Part shown: positions 11,658 through 22,905 of the stretch, piece by piece | Layout of the letters: every line of letters starts with the position of its first letter | How positions within the stretch are numbered: position 1 is the stretch's first letter | Notes under the pieces: generated by a model | What the model was told of the DNA's origin: nothing | Database searches by the model: none | The model's input: only the letters and a program-made list of their open reading frames with translations | Assembly: GCA_029204225.1 (NCBI GenBank) | Contig: MU832052.1 | Coordinates: 1 to 64,000, forward strand | Length of the DNA: 64,000 nucleotides | From: Diphasiastrum complanatum | Taxonomy: Eukaryota > Streptophyta > Lycopodiopsida > Lycopodiales > Lycopodiaceae | Reading direction: 5' to 3' | Program-made: the position numbers and the translations under genes

Positions 11658-14600
11658 CCTGGCCTGCATTTTTTTTTTGTTTTATTTTTCTAATTAACCA
11701 GAAAATTTTGTAATTCTGCATGAATTTTCCTTGCAAAATTAGCTTCCCAACGATCTACTGTATTTTCTATATACCGCATCGAAATTCCATAAAGTTACTC
11801 AAAGATGCATGTGTTCTTGTGAATCCTAGTTTCAATTTGAATACTTTGTCTTGGAATTGTGGAGGTTAAAGTTTTTTTAACTTCTCCCATACAACCAAAA
11901 ATTCAATCTATTCTATTTCAAACTTCTGACTTCACTGAAAATTAATGTAGGAATTAGTGTTGCATGTGGAAGCAAGGGCTTGATTAGACTGTAGAATTTG
12001 TTAATTAGGGAGCTAGTGTGTTATCAAGCTTGCCCTTGATCAGTTATTGAGCCCTGAGTCTAGATGAGGATGGGCAACCTTAGCCTAATCTGGTAGTGTC
12101 TTGGAAGGTTCTATTATGGTCCTCCACTATAATATGAATAGGAGCTAGAGACATTCATTCACTAGCTTTTGATTGTTGAAATGCGTGAGTTATTTATGGG
12201 ATAACTCATTTACATTGCTTGTAAGCCTTTGTGGATGATTGTATTTGGTCTGAAGGTGATCTTTTAGTAATTTTTTAACGATATTGTTTGTTGTTCATCA
12301 AGTATTTAATGTTATACTTGATACCTATATGTGAATTCGTTCATAAGTTGGTATCGTATCACTTTCCTGACAATTTGCGAGGCCGTTGCTTCTTATTTTG
12401 TTTTCTCTGAGAGATTCAGTTTGGATTTGTAGACCCTCCTATTCTTTGCCGTTTCTCAAGTTCATAAAACTTCACAAATTGTATATTAGACATTCCTTAC
12501 CAAAAGATACTGCAAATAAAAGTTTCTTCACAATCTTTTTTGCACATCATCTTTCCCAAACTTTTGTGTCCTTCTATAAAAATATTTTTCTTCACAATTA
12601 TTTTTGTCTTTTACAAACTTTTTTGTCCTTTCATAAAAATATTTCTATCATTGTCCTTTCCTATTTTAAAATGCTCCTAATGCACTTTACATTTTGCAAA
12701 TTTTATTCCTGAAAGTCAAGGTATTGTACATTTTTTAGGCCATTTATTGAGCTTTCGTTGGTGTTGCCGCTTTTGCACTTTTTGGTATTAAATGGTGAAT
12801 CTTCTTAAATCATTCACCTTCCTACAATGTGTTGCTTCTAATGCATTTATAGAGCTTGATTTGGATCCACTTACCGATATTTCCATCTTTTTGAGTTTTA
12901 TTAGTTTTCACTACCTAACTAGTATTGTAGATCAGAGATTTTATTCTCCTTCGGTGACTTTTCTGTAGCTGATCCATCTTGGAGAGGTGCTGCCCATGCT
13001 TTTTTCTCATTGTTGTATTAATGTTTGTAGTTTTGCAATAGCAGTTCCTTCATGGCTTTTTGGGATTTAGCTTTATCTGTCTCAAATTGCTACGTGATAC
13101 TATTTCTACTATTGTTTTGGCATTCTAGTTCTCGTACAATTGCGTCTTAATGTCCTCTCCCTCAATTACATGGCATCCGATACTCTTTTTTTTAAATGAC
13201 TTTTACACTATGCATACCATTGCTACAATAGAATTGTTCTTCGAATATTTCACATTGCCGTATTTTTTGCTCATCCTCCTCTTTTTTTGCAGCAGTGTTA
13301 TACATCCTGTAGGACGAACTATTATTGCTCTCCCGTTTGCCTTGAGGCTGTTTGTTCCTCGGGTTCTGGTAGCAGTCCATGGCTGCATGACCCTTCTTGT
13401 GGCAATGAATACAGTCGATTTTCGGATTTAGCCAACACGAATCGATAGTATGTCCTTCGCGTTTGCATCTCACACATACTTTCTTGTCGCCACTCTGCTG
13501 TCTTGGCTTTCCTTTGTTCTTCCATCTGCCTTTGCTGGCTCCCTCTGTTTGTTGTTCTTGATCTTGTCTTCGATCTGACTCCCTCTTAGGCTTGAACTGC
13601 TTCTTTGGTTTCTCCTTGTTGCTGTAGAGAGCTTTGGTCAGAAGCATCCTTGTGATCGAGGTGCTCACGAGCTTCGACTTCTTCTCGAATCTCGATAACT
13701 GCCTTTTCGAGTGTCATCGCTGGATCCTTTGCTAGCAACGTTCGGGTTGTCTGGAAAGATCTTGGTAAAGCTCATAGTAGATAGGTGGGCTGCTTCTTCG
13801 CTGATACTGCATTCTCTATTTCGGCGTTGTGTAACGAAAGGAACAGATCCTTCATCTTTCTGCCTACAGAACAGATCAACAACGACAACCCTGGAAAACA
13901 AGACACCGTATGAGATGTGGACATGTAATGAGCTTGATCTGTCATATGTGCGTGTGTTCGGATGTGCAGCATACAAGCACATTCCAAAAGAAAATAGAAG
14001 CAAGCTCGACGAAAAGTCAGAGCAAACAATCTCGGTATAAGCTATTGGCTTTGACTTGGGTGTAAAGCTGAGAAATTGCCGAACTTTCGAGCTTATTGGA
14101 GCAAGCATGTGTGGCCGAGATTACAATGGTGTCATAGTATGGTCTACTTATAGCAGTAGCATCCTTGATGATAAAACATTTTTCTTGCTAATTTCGTGTC
14201 CTTGTGATCCTGTTGATGCTTTCATGAGGGACTCATGTGGCATACAACTGGCTTGGGTTATAGTGGCACCAATTTTTGTTCATGATGTTTTGCATGCATG
14301 GACCTTTTTGATAGCTTGGGATGTTCTTGTTGGTATATGCATTGTCAACTGGCACTCTTGATTTCTCAGAGTGGCGTGGAGAAAGCATGGTGGTGCTTTT
14401 ATGTTCCTCTGGTTAAAGTTGGCTTGGCATATATGTAATTCTGATAGAGCTACTGATCACCTTTCTAGATCCTCAACACTTCTTCTAGGGCTTTGTTTAT
14501 GGTTTTATTTTGTGATCTTTCAATGATCTTCATAGGGAATTGTCTATGTTCATTAGTTACAATCTTTTATGCTTTACCTGATGCCGTATCTATGAATCTG

Positions 14601-17065
14601 CTTATGATTAATGATCATTTGGTGCATGTGATGTATAATTTAGTGGTGGGATACTTTGAAGTTGAAGATTGAACTAGATGAAATGATAGGCTATTCTCAG
14701 CATGATTCATGGTCACAGACCAAGATTTGCTAGACTTGATTCATTTTTGTTCTAATTTTCTGATTTGCAATACAAGCTTGGTGTTCTGCCATCATTGTTG
14801 CAGGCCGTGGAGGCTCAAGAATTCAGTTACAGGCTGACAATGCTTCTGATCTGGCAAATTAGGTTCAAGAAACAATTCTAGGCTGTAGGTTCTATCAACT
14901 ATGGAATAGATGCCAACCATTTCTGGCTCAAAATGTGGCCTCTTAAAGCTAATGTTTGGCTTCGAATCCAGCATTCAGGCACTTAGAAAGTAGTACTGAT
15001 AACTTGAGATGTTCATGGGTGTCCAGTCTTCCAAATTTGGACACAAGCTCAGAAGTCATCTTAACATGCAATGCAATATTCAGTACATACTTATAAGTTA
15101 TGAGATATAGCAGCCTTGAACTGGCCTGATCTAGATCGATGTTTTCTTTTTTTAGCTAATAGTTTGTTCATAAGCAACTTTCAACATTCACAACTCCATT
15201 TCCAGGTGAATATCGCTGCCCAGAGGTACTTGTTGACCTTGTAAAATAGGTCCCAATCAAAGAACATCATGCATAAAAGTTCCTGAACCTGTTGAATCTC
15301 CTGGTTAGGGTGGTCTTTTAGGGCAAATTTGAAAGAGGTAAAAGACACGGCACCTTTAAATTTCATATGCAAGTGGAAATCTTCGACAAGGCATACAACA
15401 GACAGATACCAGCCTCTCCACCATATTTAAGACTCAGGCCTCAATTTGATTGGCTTTGATGTATCATGCCAAGCTTGATAGCTCTCTATATCAACAATTC
15501 TCGTCAATTATCTTCCAATAAGTTTTGTGATAAGACTAACCCTTGTGATCTTGCAATGTATTATGCTGCATGCCTCTTGCAGGCTAGCCATCCAATCTAC
15601 CATTATTTGCGTGTAAGCCACTCTTGCTTGACTCATCAAAAGATGAGAGACTTAACCTCTCTCTCTAGATATCGTATTTCTAAGCTCAAAGTAACGATAG
15701 ATATATCCATTTTTACATGTTGCATGCCATTACCCTATTCCAATGTAAAGTCTGGACTTTATCTTCTATGGTCTAATAGCATGTCTAGTGCAAGGTGACA
15801 TTACCTAGCACCTAGTACATTTAGTTGGAGCATGAAGTCTTTATTTATATTTGTTGAGTTTGCCCTGGTAGAGATAAAACTCCTGTACTTTCCTTGCTCA
15901 GCTCAATATTTATCTAACCCTTTCCAGGACTTTTTGATGCCCATCTTTTTGTACAAATGTCTATTATCTGCAACAAAAGGGCTCATTTCTGGATATGTAG
16001 ATATACAGAATTGAAAACTGTTCTGTTACAAAACAGGAGACACTCAGGTGTTTTCTACTGAAATGCAGAGTTTCTCTATTGCTGTCCTTGCGATAGTACT
16101 GGCAGCATTTTCCACTGGTGTTGATTCTCAAACATTTGCGGTAATCCCTGATTTTAGTGCCCATAAGTGCTACTCTTCTTACATGTTGGTGAACCTCTAC
16201 TATAACTTTCTCTTGGATGTCCCTTTATGTGGCTTATTGGAGTTGACCCCTGACCTCAAGGAGAGGAAAGGAGGCCTTCACCACCACACCACTGCTTGCG
16301 AGACATCTGTTATTTTGAAAGCTAAGATCAGCTTTTCCTAAAATAATAGAGCTCACATCTGTAAAGATAACTTTTTGAATTCAGCTATCTTTTATTGTTA
16401 GTACCAGTTTTGGAAATTTTATGCAAGATAATAAGTGTGTATGTGGAGGCATTTCCTTTGAAACTAGCTAAGAAGGTAAAACCTGGTTTTTGCAGTTACC
16501 CAAGGATAACTTTAACATTGGAGACGAGGTTCCATATGGCTATGGTTTCTTCCACTTCGTGTTTGCAATTGGCTCTATGTACTTTGCTATGCTGTTTGTA
16601 GGATGGAATCTGCACCAAACCATGAATAAGTAAGTAAAACTCCAACACCTGGGCTGGTACTTGATCCTCAAATTTAAGAAATTGAAGAATTAACACTGTG
16701 CAATAACACTGTGTTGACACTTGTATGGCTAGTTACTCTCTGTCTTTTTACCAAGTGGTTCACTATTGACAGACCATTGAAGTAGACGAGTCAGTAGTTT
16801 GCCATTTCGCTTATGTGCAGGTGGAGCCTTGATGTTGGTTGGGCGAGTACATGGGTGAAAGTTGCAAATGAGTGGGTTGCTGCAGCTATCTACAGTAAGA
16901 CATGTCACATCTGAAGTTAATTTTGTGGTCTATGGCGCTAAATATGTTTTTTTTTATTATTTTAAGTTAAAATGGATTGAATATGCATTCAACGGCTTGC
17001 CTTTGATGTCTGCAGTTTGGACTATGGTTGGAAGGTTTATTCTGAAAAATAGGGATTTCTCTTGA
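3751..17065 (+). CDS. SERINC (serine incorporator / TMS1-TDE1) family membrane protein, 3' nine exons
   Basis: Nine exons join in one open frame: 3751-3775, 4249-4338, 7966-8137, 9886-9959, 10059-10128, 16069-16140, 16496-16629, 16821-16894 and 17016-17065. Every intron visible in the window is GT...AG and the phases match at each join. In order the exons encode EIARYGAG; FLLVQLLSVINFIYWW; MYIWFAPHVSCSLNIFFITW; VSAGLMASGIMAVYLVFLCW; a loop ending DWLTIV; VLAIVLAAFSTGVDS; DEVPYGYGFFHFVFAIGSMY; WSLDVGWASTWVKVANEW; and a tail RFILKNRDFS before TGA. These are hallmark segments of plant SERINC proteins, nearest in my memory to the Arabidopsis MEE55/At1g16180 type. About seven membrane spans are visible. 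The family is multi-pass membrane proteins linked to serine-derived lipid synthesis; the plant role is not settled. The 5' third is missing from the window. Introns reach 5.9 kb and hold transposon debris, yet the exons show no frameshift, so the gene looks functional. Confidence 0.9.
4880..5485. other. Intronic cluster of CACGTG-type palindromes
   Basis: Within a SERINC intron the core CACACGTGTG and near variants occur at about 4896, 5110, 5268 and 5476, with weaker forms near 5393 and 5453, each in the context tc(a)cacgtgtg. The spacing is 150-210 bases. CACGTG is the plant G-box (bZIP/bHLH site), but repeated copies in an intron may equally be an old transposon. No coding signal is seen. 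Confidence 0.4.
10488..11757 (+). repeat. CT-rich, G-box-bearing repeat element, copy R1
   Basis: This unit lies in the 5.9-kb SERINC intron. It begins with a hairpin-forming end (CCCACAATTTT facing AAAATTGTGG). It then has four copies of GACACGTGTCCGGCAGAGG-like sequence (CACGTG at 10623, 10654, 10772 and 10812), often followed by GTATGGCCC. Next is about 750 bases of degenerate CTCGCTCTCTCCCTG minisatellite, a pure CT run, and a conserved tail ending AGCTTCCCAACGATCTA. A second copy, inverted, is at 19019-20087. No transposase is visible, so it would be non-autonomous. Long open frames across the minisatellite are an artefact of its composition. Confidence 0.8.
11597..11654 (+). repeat. (TC)n microsatellite
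   Basis: An uninterrupted TC dinucleotide run of nearly 60 bases closes the minisatellite of R1. The R2 copy has only a much shorter GA run at its matching place (about 19127-19149). Confidence 0.95.
13192..13867 (-). pseudogene. Ty1/copia gag fragment with two zinc knuckles
   Basis: Read on the minus strand, 13668-13192 is a lysine- and arginine-rich frame with two CCHC knuckles, CVRCKREGHTIDSC and CIHCHKKGHAAMDC, both complete (CX2CX4HX4C). The sequence just upstream (13870-13670) continues the gag in broken frames, for example DLFLSLHNAEIE and MSFTKIF. There is no protease or pol behind it. It sits in the SERINC intron and is immediately followed by a copia integrase fragment on the opposite strand. 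Confidence 0.8.
13868..14050 (+). pseudogene. Ty1/copia integrase C-terminal fragment
   Basis: The plus-strand frame reads ENKTPYEMW, then VRVFGCAAYKHIPKE and RSKLDEKSEQ, the standard end of a copia integrase. It stops at 14038 and the next codons (AIGFDLG) are a weak continuation. It abuts the minus-strand gag fragment head to head, so the two pieces of copia sequence are inverted relative to each other. Confidence 0.8.
14051..16060. other. Intronic non-coding sequence
   Basis: AT-rich intron of the SERINC gene between the copia fragments and the exon at 16069. Short open frames occur, but none shows a recognisable domain or splice-bounded coding segment. Confidence 0.5.
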
Positions 17066-19018
17066 GTGGTGACTATAGGACACTTCAAGAAGTAGATTAG
17101 TAAGTTTCAGTACCCAGTGGCAGGCCAGGCACACATCAAATTTGAAATATAACAAGGGTATCCAGAACAAGATGCTTTTTTTAATGTGTCATATTGCTGT
17201 CAGCCGCTCCAATCTAATGGCCTAAACACGTGTGATTTTAAGCTATTATGGAATGGGTTGACAAACAGGCTACTAGAAAAATCTATCAAAAGTTGGCTCT
17301 AGAATTCAGTTGTATGCGGCTGGCAGAGCAAGGCACAAAGAAGACATCTGAATGACAGGCATTGAGGCCATTATATGGAATTTATGAATATGTGCAGCTA
17401 CTTGTTTTTCTAGGAATCAGAGACCTGTGAAGTTCTGCCCTTGCTTATGGTCACTGCTTGCAATTATGAACTCTTATAGACTTGGAAATTATATATGAAC
17501 CTTGCTAAGGAAGCTTCTTTTTTTTTTTTGACTCCTCAAGTTGGGATATTGCAAAGCTCAGAAATTTGCTTTGGTTACTAAGAGCAGAAAATTTGAAGTT
17601 CTGAGTACCATGTAGTCCGCTGCTGGCAGGTCAGAATGTATCTGGGCTCTGAAATTTTGAATTATATCAGAGGGCACCTTAGATATTGAATAGTTTACTA
17701 TTTTTGATTACAGTAAAAGAGATTTCAAATATGTACAATGTGCAGCTGCAGAAGACAGAAGAAATACAGTACTTATAAATTCTAGCAGTGATAAACCACA
17801 GTAAGACTCTTTTTGTTTTTCCTGTGGAACTTTTGGATTAGTCTTGGAAGTTGGAGGCTTTTAGATGTGATAAGACAGAATAGGGACTCAGGAGTATGCT
17901 GAAAGCAGCACGCAGGGCCTTCAACAACATGCCTATGTAGGCTGTTAACCAGGATGGCAAATATACTTGGTTCAAATCGTCATTTTACTTTTTAGTAAAA
18001 TCACCACACAAATCGAGCTTCAGCCTTTTCTGAGGATTTTATGAAAGCTTGGCTCTTTGCAGGCCTTCAAAATGTGTAGTCATAGCAGAAGGTATGGAGG
18101 GCAGCGGTCGAGTTATGAAGGGTACATAATGTAGTGGGCCAATTCCATCCGATGCTGGTAGCTTAGATCTTTTTTCAAAATGTTGTTGTGAACCAAAAAC
18201 TTTCAAGTTCATGTAAATGTATGATTTAATTGCTGATATGCTGCTGGCCCGCCAGCTATGTTCATGCCACATTCTATTCAACTATTGAAGGACCCTTGTC
18301 ACAGGTTGTCTTTAAGTGAGTTTTTGTTTGGCATGAGCTAATATAGCGTCCCTTTTACACTCCCAAAGACCGCTGTTTCCAACCTTGATATTGCAAAGCT
18401 GGAAATTGGATTGCTTACCCAGCACACATTTATAAAATCACTCAAACCTGGAGCTTTCAATTCTCTACAGTCCTGAGCTTGATCAAGTCCCTGAAATGCT
18501 GGTGTCCATGTCACTGACAACCACCTTGAATCCTAAAATGTTTGAGCTTAACAAACATGTGTCTAGCGGAGCACACATCCATCCACTTGTCTAGGCAGAA
18601 GTTCTCCATCTCCTTAATTGAATTTCTGTAGTAGTACGAATCCATGCATGAGGCGTAAGTCAGCAATAAAAATCACATTAGCAATCCATTTGTTTGTGTC
18701 AAGTAGCAATGTACTTTAAAAGTGGCAATGCACTCATACATAAAGCCCTCTTCCTGTGTGAAGTTTTACCCGGGCAGCTGTTCAGGCAAGGCTATACAAG
18801 AATGCCACAAAAATTTGATCAGGCTTTACGTCGGGGAAAACCCTCAGGCAGGGCTTTATGCCTCTTTGGGAAGCTGCCCTCTACCCTCGGGAGTTGTAAA
18901 GCCCCCTCCTGGGGGTACCCTATACATAAAGAATCATGATGGCATATGGGAACATATAGGCTTAAAATGTATCAAAAAATCATACGTGCGCACAAACATG
19001 CTGAATCGAAGCATACAT
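17066..19018. other. SERINC 3' flank, no gene seen
   Basis: This stretch follows the SERINC stop codon and should contain the 3' UTR. No clear AATAAA signal was picked out. Around 18735-18930 there is a GC-richer patch in which CATAAAGCCC and its complement GGGCTTTATG recur, suggesting a small hairpin or MITE-like remnant. No coding family was recognised. Confidence 0.45.
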
Positions 19019-20087
19019 TAGATCGTTGGGAAGCTAATTTTGCAAGGAAAATTCATGCAGAATTACAGAATTTTCCGGTTGATTGAAAAATAAAACAAAA
19101 AAAAAAATGCAGGCAAGGAACGATGGAGGGAGAGAGAGAGAGAGAGAGACGAGGGACAGAGAGAGCAGGGCAGGAGCGAGCAGGGAGCAGGGGACGGAGA
19201 AGGGCGAGCAGGAGCGAGGGGGGGGGAGCGACGGGAGAGAGCTAGGGAGGACGGAGGAGAGCGAGTAGAGAGCGAAGGGGAGGAGCGAGCGAGTAGAGGA
19301 GCGAGCGAGCAAAGGTGCGAGCCGAGCAAGGAGCGAGCGAAGGGGAGGAGCGAGCAGGGAGAGAAGCGAGCAGAAGCAAGGGAGAGAGCCAGCAGGGAGA
19401 GGAGCGGGCAGGGAGAGAGCAGGTAGGCAGAGAGAGCAAGCAGGGAGAGAAGCGAGCAGGGAGAGAGCCAGCAGGGAGAGGAGCGAGTAGGAGGAGAAGC
19501 GAGGCAGAGAGCGAGCATGGAGAGAGCGAGGGGGAGCAGCGAGCAGGGGTAGGCAGAGAGCGAGCAGCGAGCAGGGAGAGAGTGAACGAGGGGGAGAAGC
19601 GAGGCAGAGAGCGAGCATGGAGAGAGCGAGGGGGAGAAGCGAGCAGGGGTAGGCAGAGAGTGAGCAGCGAGCAGGGAGAGAGCGAGCGAGGGGGAGAAGT
19701 GAGCAGGGAGAGAAGCGAGGGAGAGAGAGAGGGGCCATACCCTCTACCGGACACGTGTCATGGTTAGATGTGGGCCATACCCTCTGTCGGACACGTGTCA
19801 GTATGGGAGAGAGCGAGAGGGAGGGAGAGAGAGAGAGAGGGTATGGCCCATGCATTGACACGTGTTGCAAAGTGACAATGCATGGCCAGGACGCGGGCCA
19901 TACCCTCTGCCGGACACGTGCTAGTACGGCGGAAAATTAATTTCGACATGTGTCACATAGCATGTGTTGAAACATGCTGATGTGGCGAGACAAATGTCGT
20001 GCACCGACTGGCCGGTGGTGTGTACACCATCTCCGTGTCAAGTGCAAATTGGTGGACCACAATTTTTTCAAAATTGTGGGAACATAT
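19019..20087 (-). repeat. CT-rich, G-box-bearing repeat element, copy R2 (inverted)
   Basis: This is the inverted partner of R1. Read on the minus strand it starts at the hairpin end (CCCACAATTTTG) and has four CACGTG sites (19915, 19859, 19792 and 19752). The GGCAGAGGGTATGGCCC blocks follow, then the degenerate minisatellite, and finally the tail ATTCTGCATGAATTTTCC and AGCTTCCCAACGATCTA. It is about 200 bases shorter than R1, mainly through the minisatellite. The shared ends define the element boundaries to within a few bases. Confidence 0.8.
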
Positions 20088-21355
20088 TTGAGATATCAAT
20101 TATGGAATGCTGATTGATTCTCAAAAATATTTTGTTTTTTTTTGCAAGTTACTAAAAGACTAGTATATTTTCACAATTGTACAATACCTGTAGGAAAGCT
20201 ATACAAGCCGATAAGTCAACACCCCAAAGGGGTAAAACAATAATTGAAAAAGACTAAAAGGATCATGAGCACACCATGCACCGAGGCAGTCCAACATAAC
20301 TAAGTAACATCAACGCGAAATTTTTTGAAATGGGTCAAAATCCTAAAAAAGAGTGAGAATTTTTCAGTTTTTGAAATTTTGCCCAAAAACATGCTTTTTC
20401 ACAAAGAATTCCCAAAAATCACAAAAACATTTATACAAAAAGTATCCATTTTGACCAAAAAAAATCAATACACCATGTCCAAAAAAATAATTTTTGTTAA
20501 TAAAACCTAAAAAATTGAAAATGTTCAGGTGCATGAAATACACATAATATTTATGGTTTTTTAATAGTCTAAATTGACTTTTATGAAAATAACTCGCATA
20601 ATACATTTGATGCTAGTAATGCTAAATCCATAAATTTTGAAAACATTGTAAATATTTTTTGTGTTGTTTTTTTTACAATTCAAATTCTAAGGAATACTCA
20701 CTAATTTCTCTCAATTGAGTGCTTGAAATATTATCAACACTCTCATTTTCAGTTGATGAAGTTTGTTTCATGTTTTAGCTTATTGCTCGTAGTATTAGTC
20801 ACATGATACTACCTCCTACAACTAAAAACATACCACTAATCTTAAAAACATTTCAGAGGTTTCACAATTTAGGCAGTCCAAAAAGTTTAGATATGAAAGA
20901 CTAAAAGGCCTGCAATTCACAAAAATTTACTTTCACAGATCACATTGGTAGTATATGGACCATTTGCCTCTGAGACATCATATTTCAAGAGCTGGTTCTG
21001 TTATCTTCTTCCAATTGAATTCGTTATTTCTGCAAGTGCTAGTTTCTTCTTGGAGATTTCAAGAATCTGCAATGTATTAAAGACTTTCTGATTTTCTTGT
21101 TGCATTATCAAGTTCAAAAACAAGGCAGTCATGATAAGTCTTCGGACTACCAAAATGATGCCAGCTTCAGTTGAAAAAAACAGGATATTAAGGTTCTTGC
21201 TAATGGAAGGGCGTCCACATCGTAATTGCCACCTTCAATCATAAAATCATCTGAAAGAGTGCTGCGGCATTTCACTTTTATACATTTAATGTAAAGGCCC
21301 ATTTACAGCCTTAGGGATCAAACTTCTCCCTCTCTCTCTTCATGCAAGGTTCTCC
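20088..21355. other. AT-rich non-coding stretch
   Basis: Runs of A and T dominate, including many AAATTTT-like words at 20300-20660. Nothing coding or structured was recognised. Confidence 0.5.
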
Positions 21356-21365
21356 TTCCCACAAC

Positions 21366-22095
21366 TATGGCGACTATGGTTGATCCTGGACAACCAGCTC
21401 CTATGCCCTCCCTGCTCCATGGCACTGTACAGATCGACCGAGTGGCTACCAATAGTTGCTAGCTATCAGTTCGCACGTGTGAGGCGACTTGTTGTAGAAA
21501 TTTACAGCTCCAAAAATGCTGAGTGTGGAGAAAGATCCACCTTTTTCAAGCCAAAACCCTAGTTGACATGATTTCTCAGCTTTCTTGGCAATCTGTGCAC
21601 CTTGCTCTGAGGTTCTTCTTGCAGATGCTAGCTCCTTTGAGGTCGCCCTACCACAAGTGAGGTACTGCTTCAAACCGCTCACCAATCGATGAAGAAGTGA
21701 GTGCACACCAGTTACAAACACCAGGCAGCCACGTTGATCTGGGCGAGGGGGCGAGTGCACACCGTCAGACAATGCACGTATTGCAGCCGCTACTGTGTTC
21801 AATGCTCCATGGTTAAGTATTTGACATAGAGTGGACAACAGATCACTTATTGAAGGTGATGAAACAATACTTACGTATCATCCAGGACTTTAGCTGCCAC
21901 CATGATGCTTCTAATGAGAAGGCGATGCACATTAAAATGAGTAATCAGCATGTCGGGCTACTTCTCAAGGAAACGGTCAATGTAAGCGTAAGCGACCACA
22001 AAGCAGGAAGGACTGCAGTCCGCGTACCTAAAGATCCTTTCCAAGTAGCTTTCGATGCTGATCGCTGGAGCTCGAAGGCCATAGAAGAGAGTTAA
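21366..22095. other. GC-richer patch with unassigned short open frames
   Basis: Base composition rises sharply compared with both flanks. On the plus strand an ATG at 21367 begins MATMVDPGQPAPMPSLLHG and stops after about 30 codons. On the minus strand, 21838-21446 is open for 130 codons (it includes GALNTVAAAIRALSDG and SGLKQYLTCGRATSKE). I do not recognise either product. LLHGTV weakly recalls the start of phospholipase D C2 domains, but nothing downstream supports that. It may be a decayed gene or a transposon edge. Confidence 0.25.
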
Positions 22096-22280
22096 CTTTG
22101 GTGGGCTGATACAGACACTCGTAACCATCATTTGCATTTCTCACAACCACTCGGTCTAAAAGAAGAGATACAAACACCAAGCAGCCATACTGGTAGCCAC
22201 GTTGGTTGCTTCAATTTTTCTTATGGATGAGGCAAAATGGTACTCAGCGCATGCGCTTGCAGAAAGAGAAGGAAAAGGTT

Positions 22281-22305
22281 TTCACCTACGCTGAGCGTAG
22301 GTGAA
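22281..22305. repeat. Perfect 25-base palindrome
   Basis: Two 12-base arms (TTCACCTACGCT and its exact complement) flank a single central G. The core ACCTACGCTGAGCGTAGGT is the same as the core of the palindrome array 230 bases downstream, except for C/T and G/A changes at CpG positions. Confidence 0.9.
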
Positions 22306-22539
22306 TCTTTTTGCTTTGCAAAGAATCTTTTTCATAAAAAAAAAAGATTCTAAAAAAAAGTGCTTTCAAACCTTTGTTTTAAGACTTGCCCTTGAATAGG
22401 CCCCTTAGGGACACAATTACAAAATGTAAAGAGACTTATTGTCCTTTAAACCTTGGAGGTTTCATTCTTGGAATGATGATCTAAAAATTAGGACTCAAAA
22501 TGGGTCGTCATTTCTATTGTCGACCACTGCTTGCGTTGC

Positions 22540-22905
22540 TCAGCATAGAGCTCACTAGACTTATGCTTAGACTTGTGCTCAGCAGAAGTGCTCACTAGAC
22601 CTATGCTCAACATAACTTCTCTCCCAACCTATGCTCAGCATAAGTCTTCCTCCCTCGACCTATGCTCAACATAAGTCCTCCTCTCTCGACCTATGCTCAA
22701 CATAAGTCCTCCCTCGACCTATGCTGAGCATAAGTGCCCATTGGACCTATGCTTAGCATAGGTCCTCCTCTCGACCTATCTCTCGACCTATGCTCAACAT
22801 AAGTTTTCCCTCGACCTATGCTGAACATAAGTGCCCACTGGACCTATGCTCAGCATAGGTCCTCTCTCTACCTATGCTAAGCATAGGTCCTCGACTATGC
22901 TTACC
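22540..22905. repeat. Tandem array of degenerate palindromes (CCTATGCTNAGCATAGG-like)
   Basis: About eleven units carry a core near ACCTATGCTCAGCATAAGT, each self-complementary or nearly so. They are separated by short pyrimidine spacers such as CCTCCTCTCTCG or GCCCACTGG. Units are 25-35 bases and irregularly spaced. Some are still fully palindromic (CCTATGCTTAGCATAGG near 22747, CCTATGCTCAGCATAGG near 22843). There is no coding potential. Confidence 0.85.

Noticed and set aside
10515..11736. Very long plus- and minus-strand open frames rich in Ser, Leu, Pro, Arg or Glu
   Set aside because: They run through a CTCGCTCTCTCCCTG minisatellite and a CT run. Open frames appear in most phases, as expected from composition, and no domain is present.
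10488..11757. R1/R2 as Helitrons
   Set aside because: A terminal hairpin is present, but the CTRR end and the TC start are not convincing and no Rep/helicase is seen.
19034..19870. The matching long open frames in the inverted repeat R2
   Set aside because: Same minisatellite artefact as in R1.
21366..21460. Start of a phospholipase D gene
   Set aside because: Only LLHGTV-like similarity; the frame stops after about 30 codons and no HKD motif or C2 continuation was found.
22540..22905. CRISPR array
   Set aside because: Repeats are short, variable, palindromic and irregularly spaced, spacers are low-complexity pyrimidine tracts, and the context is a plant genome.
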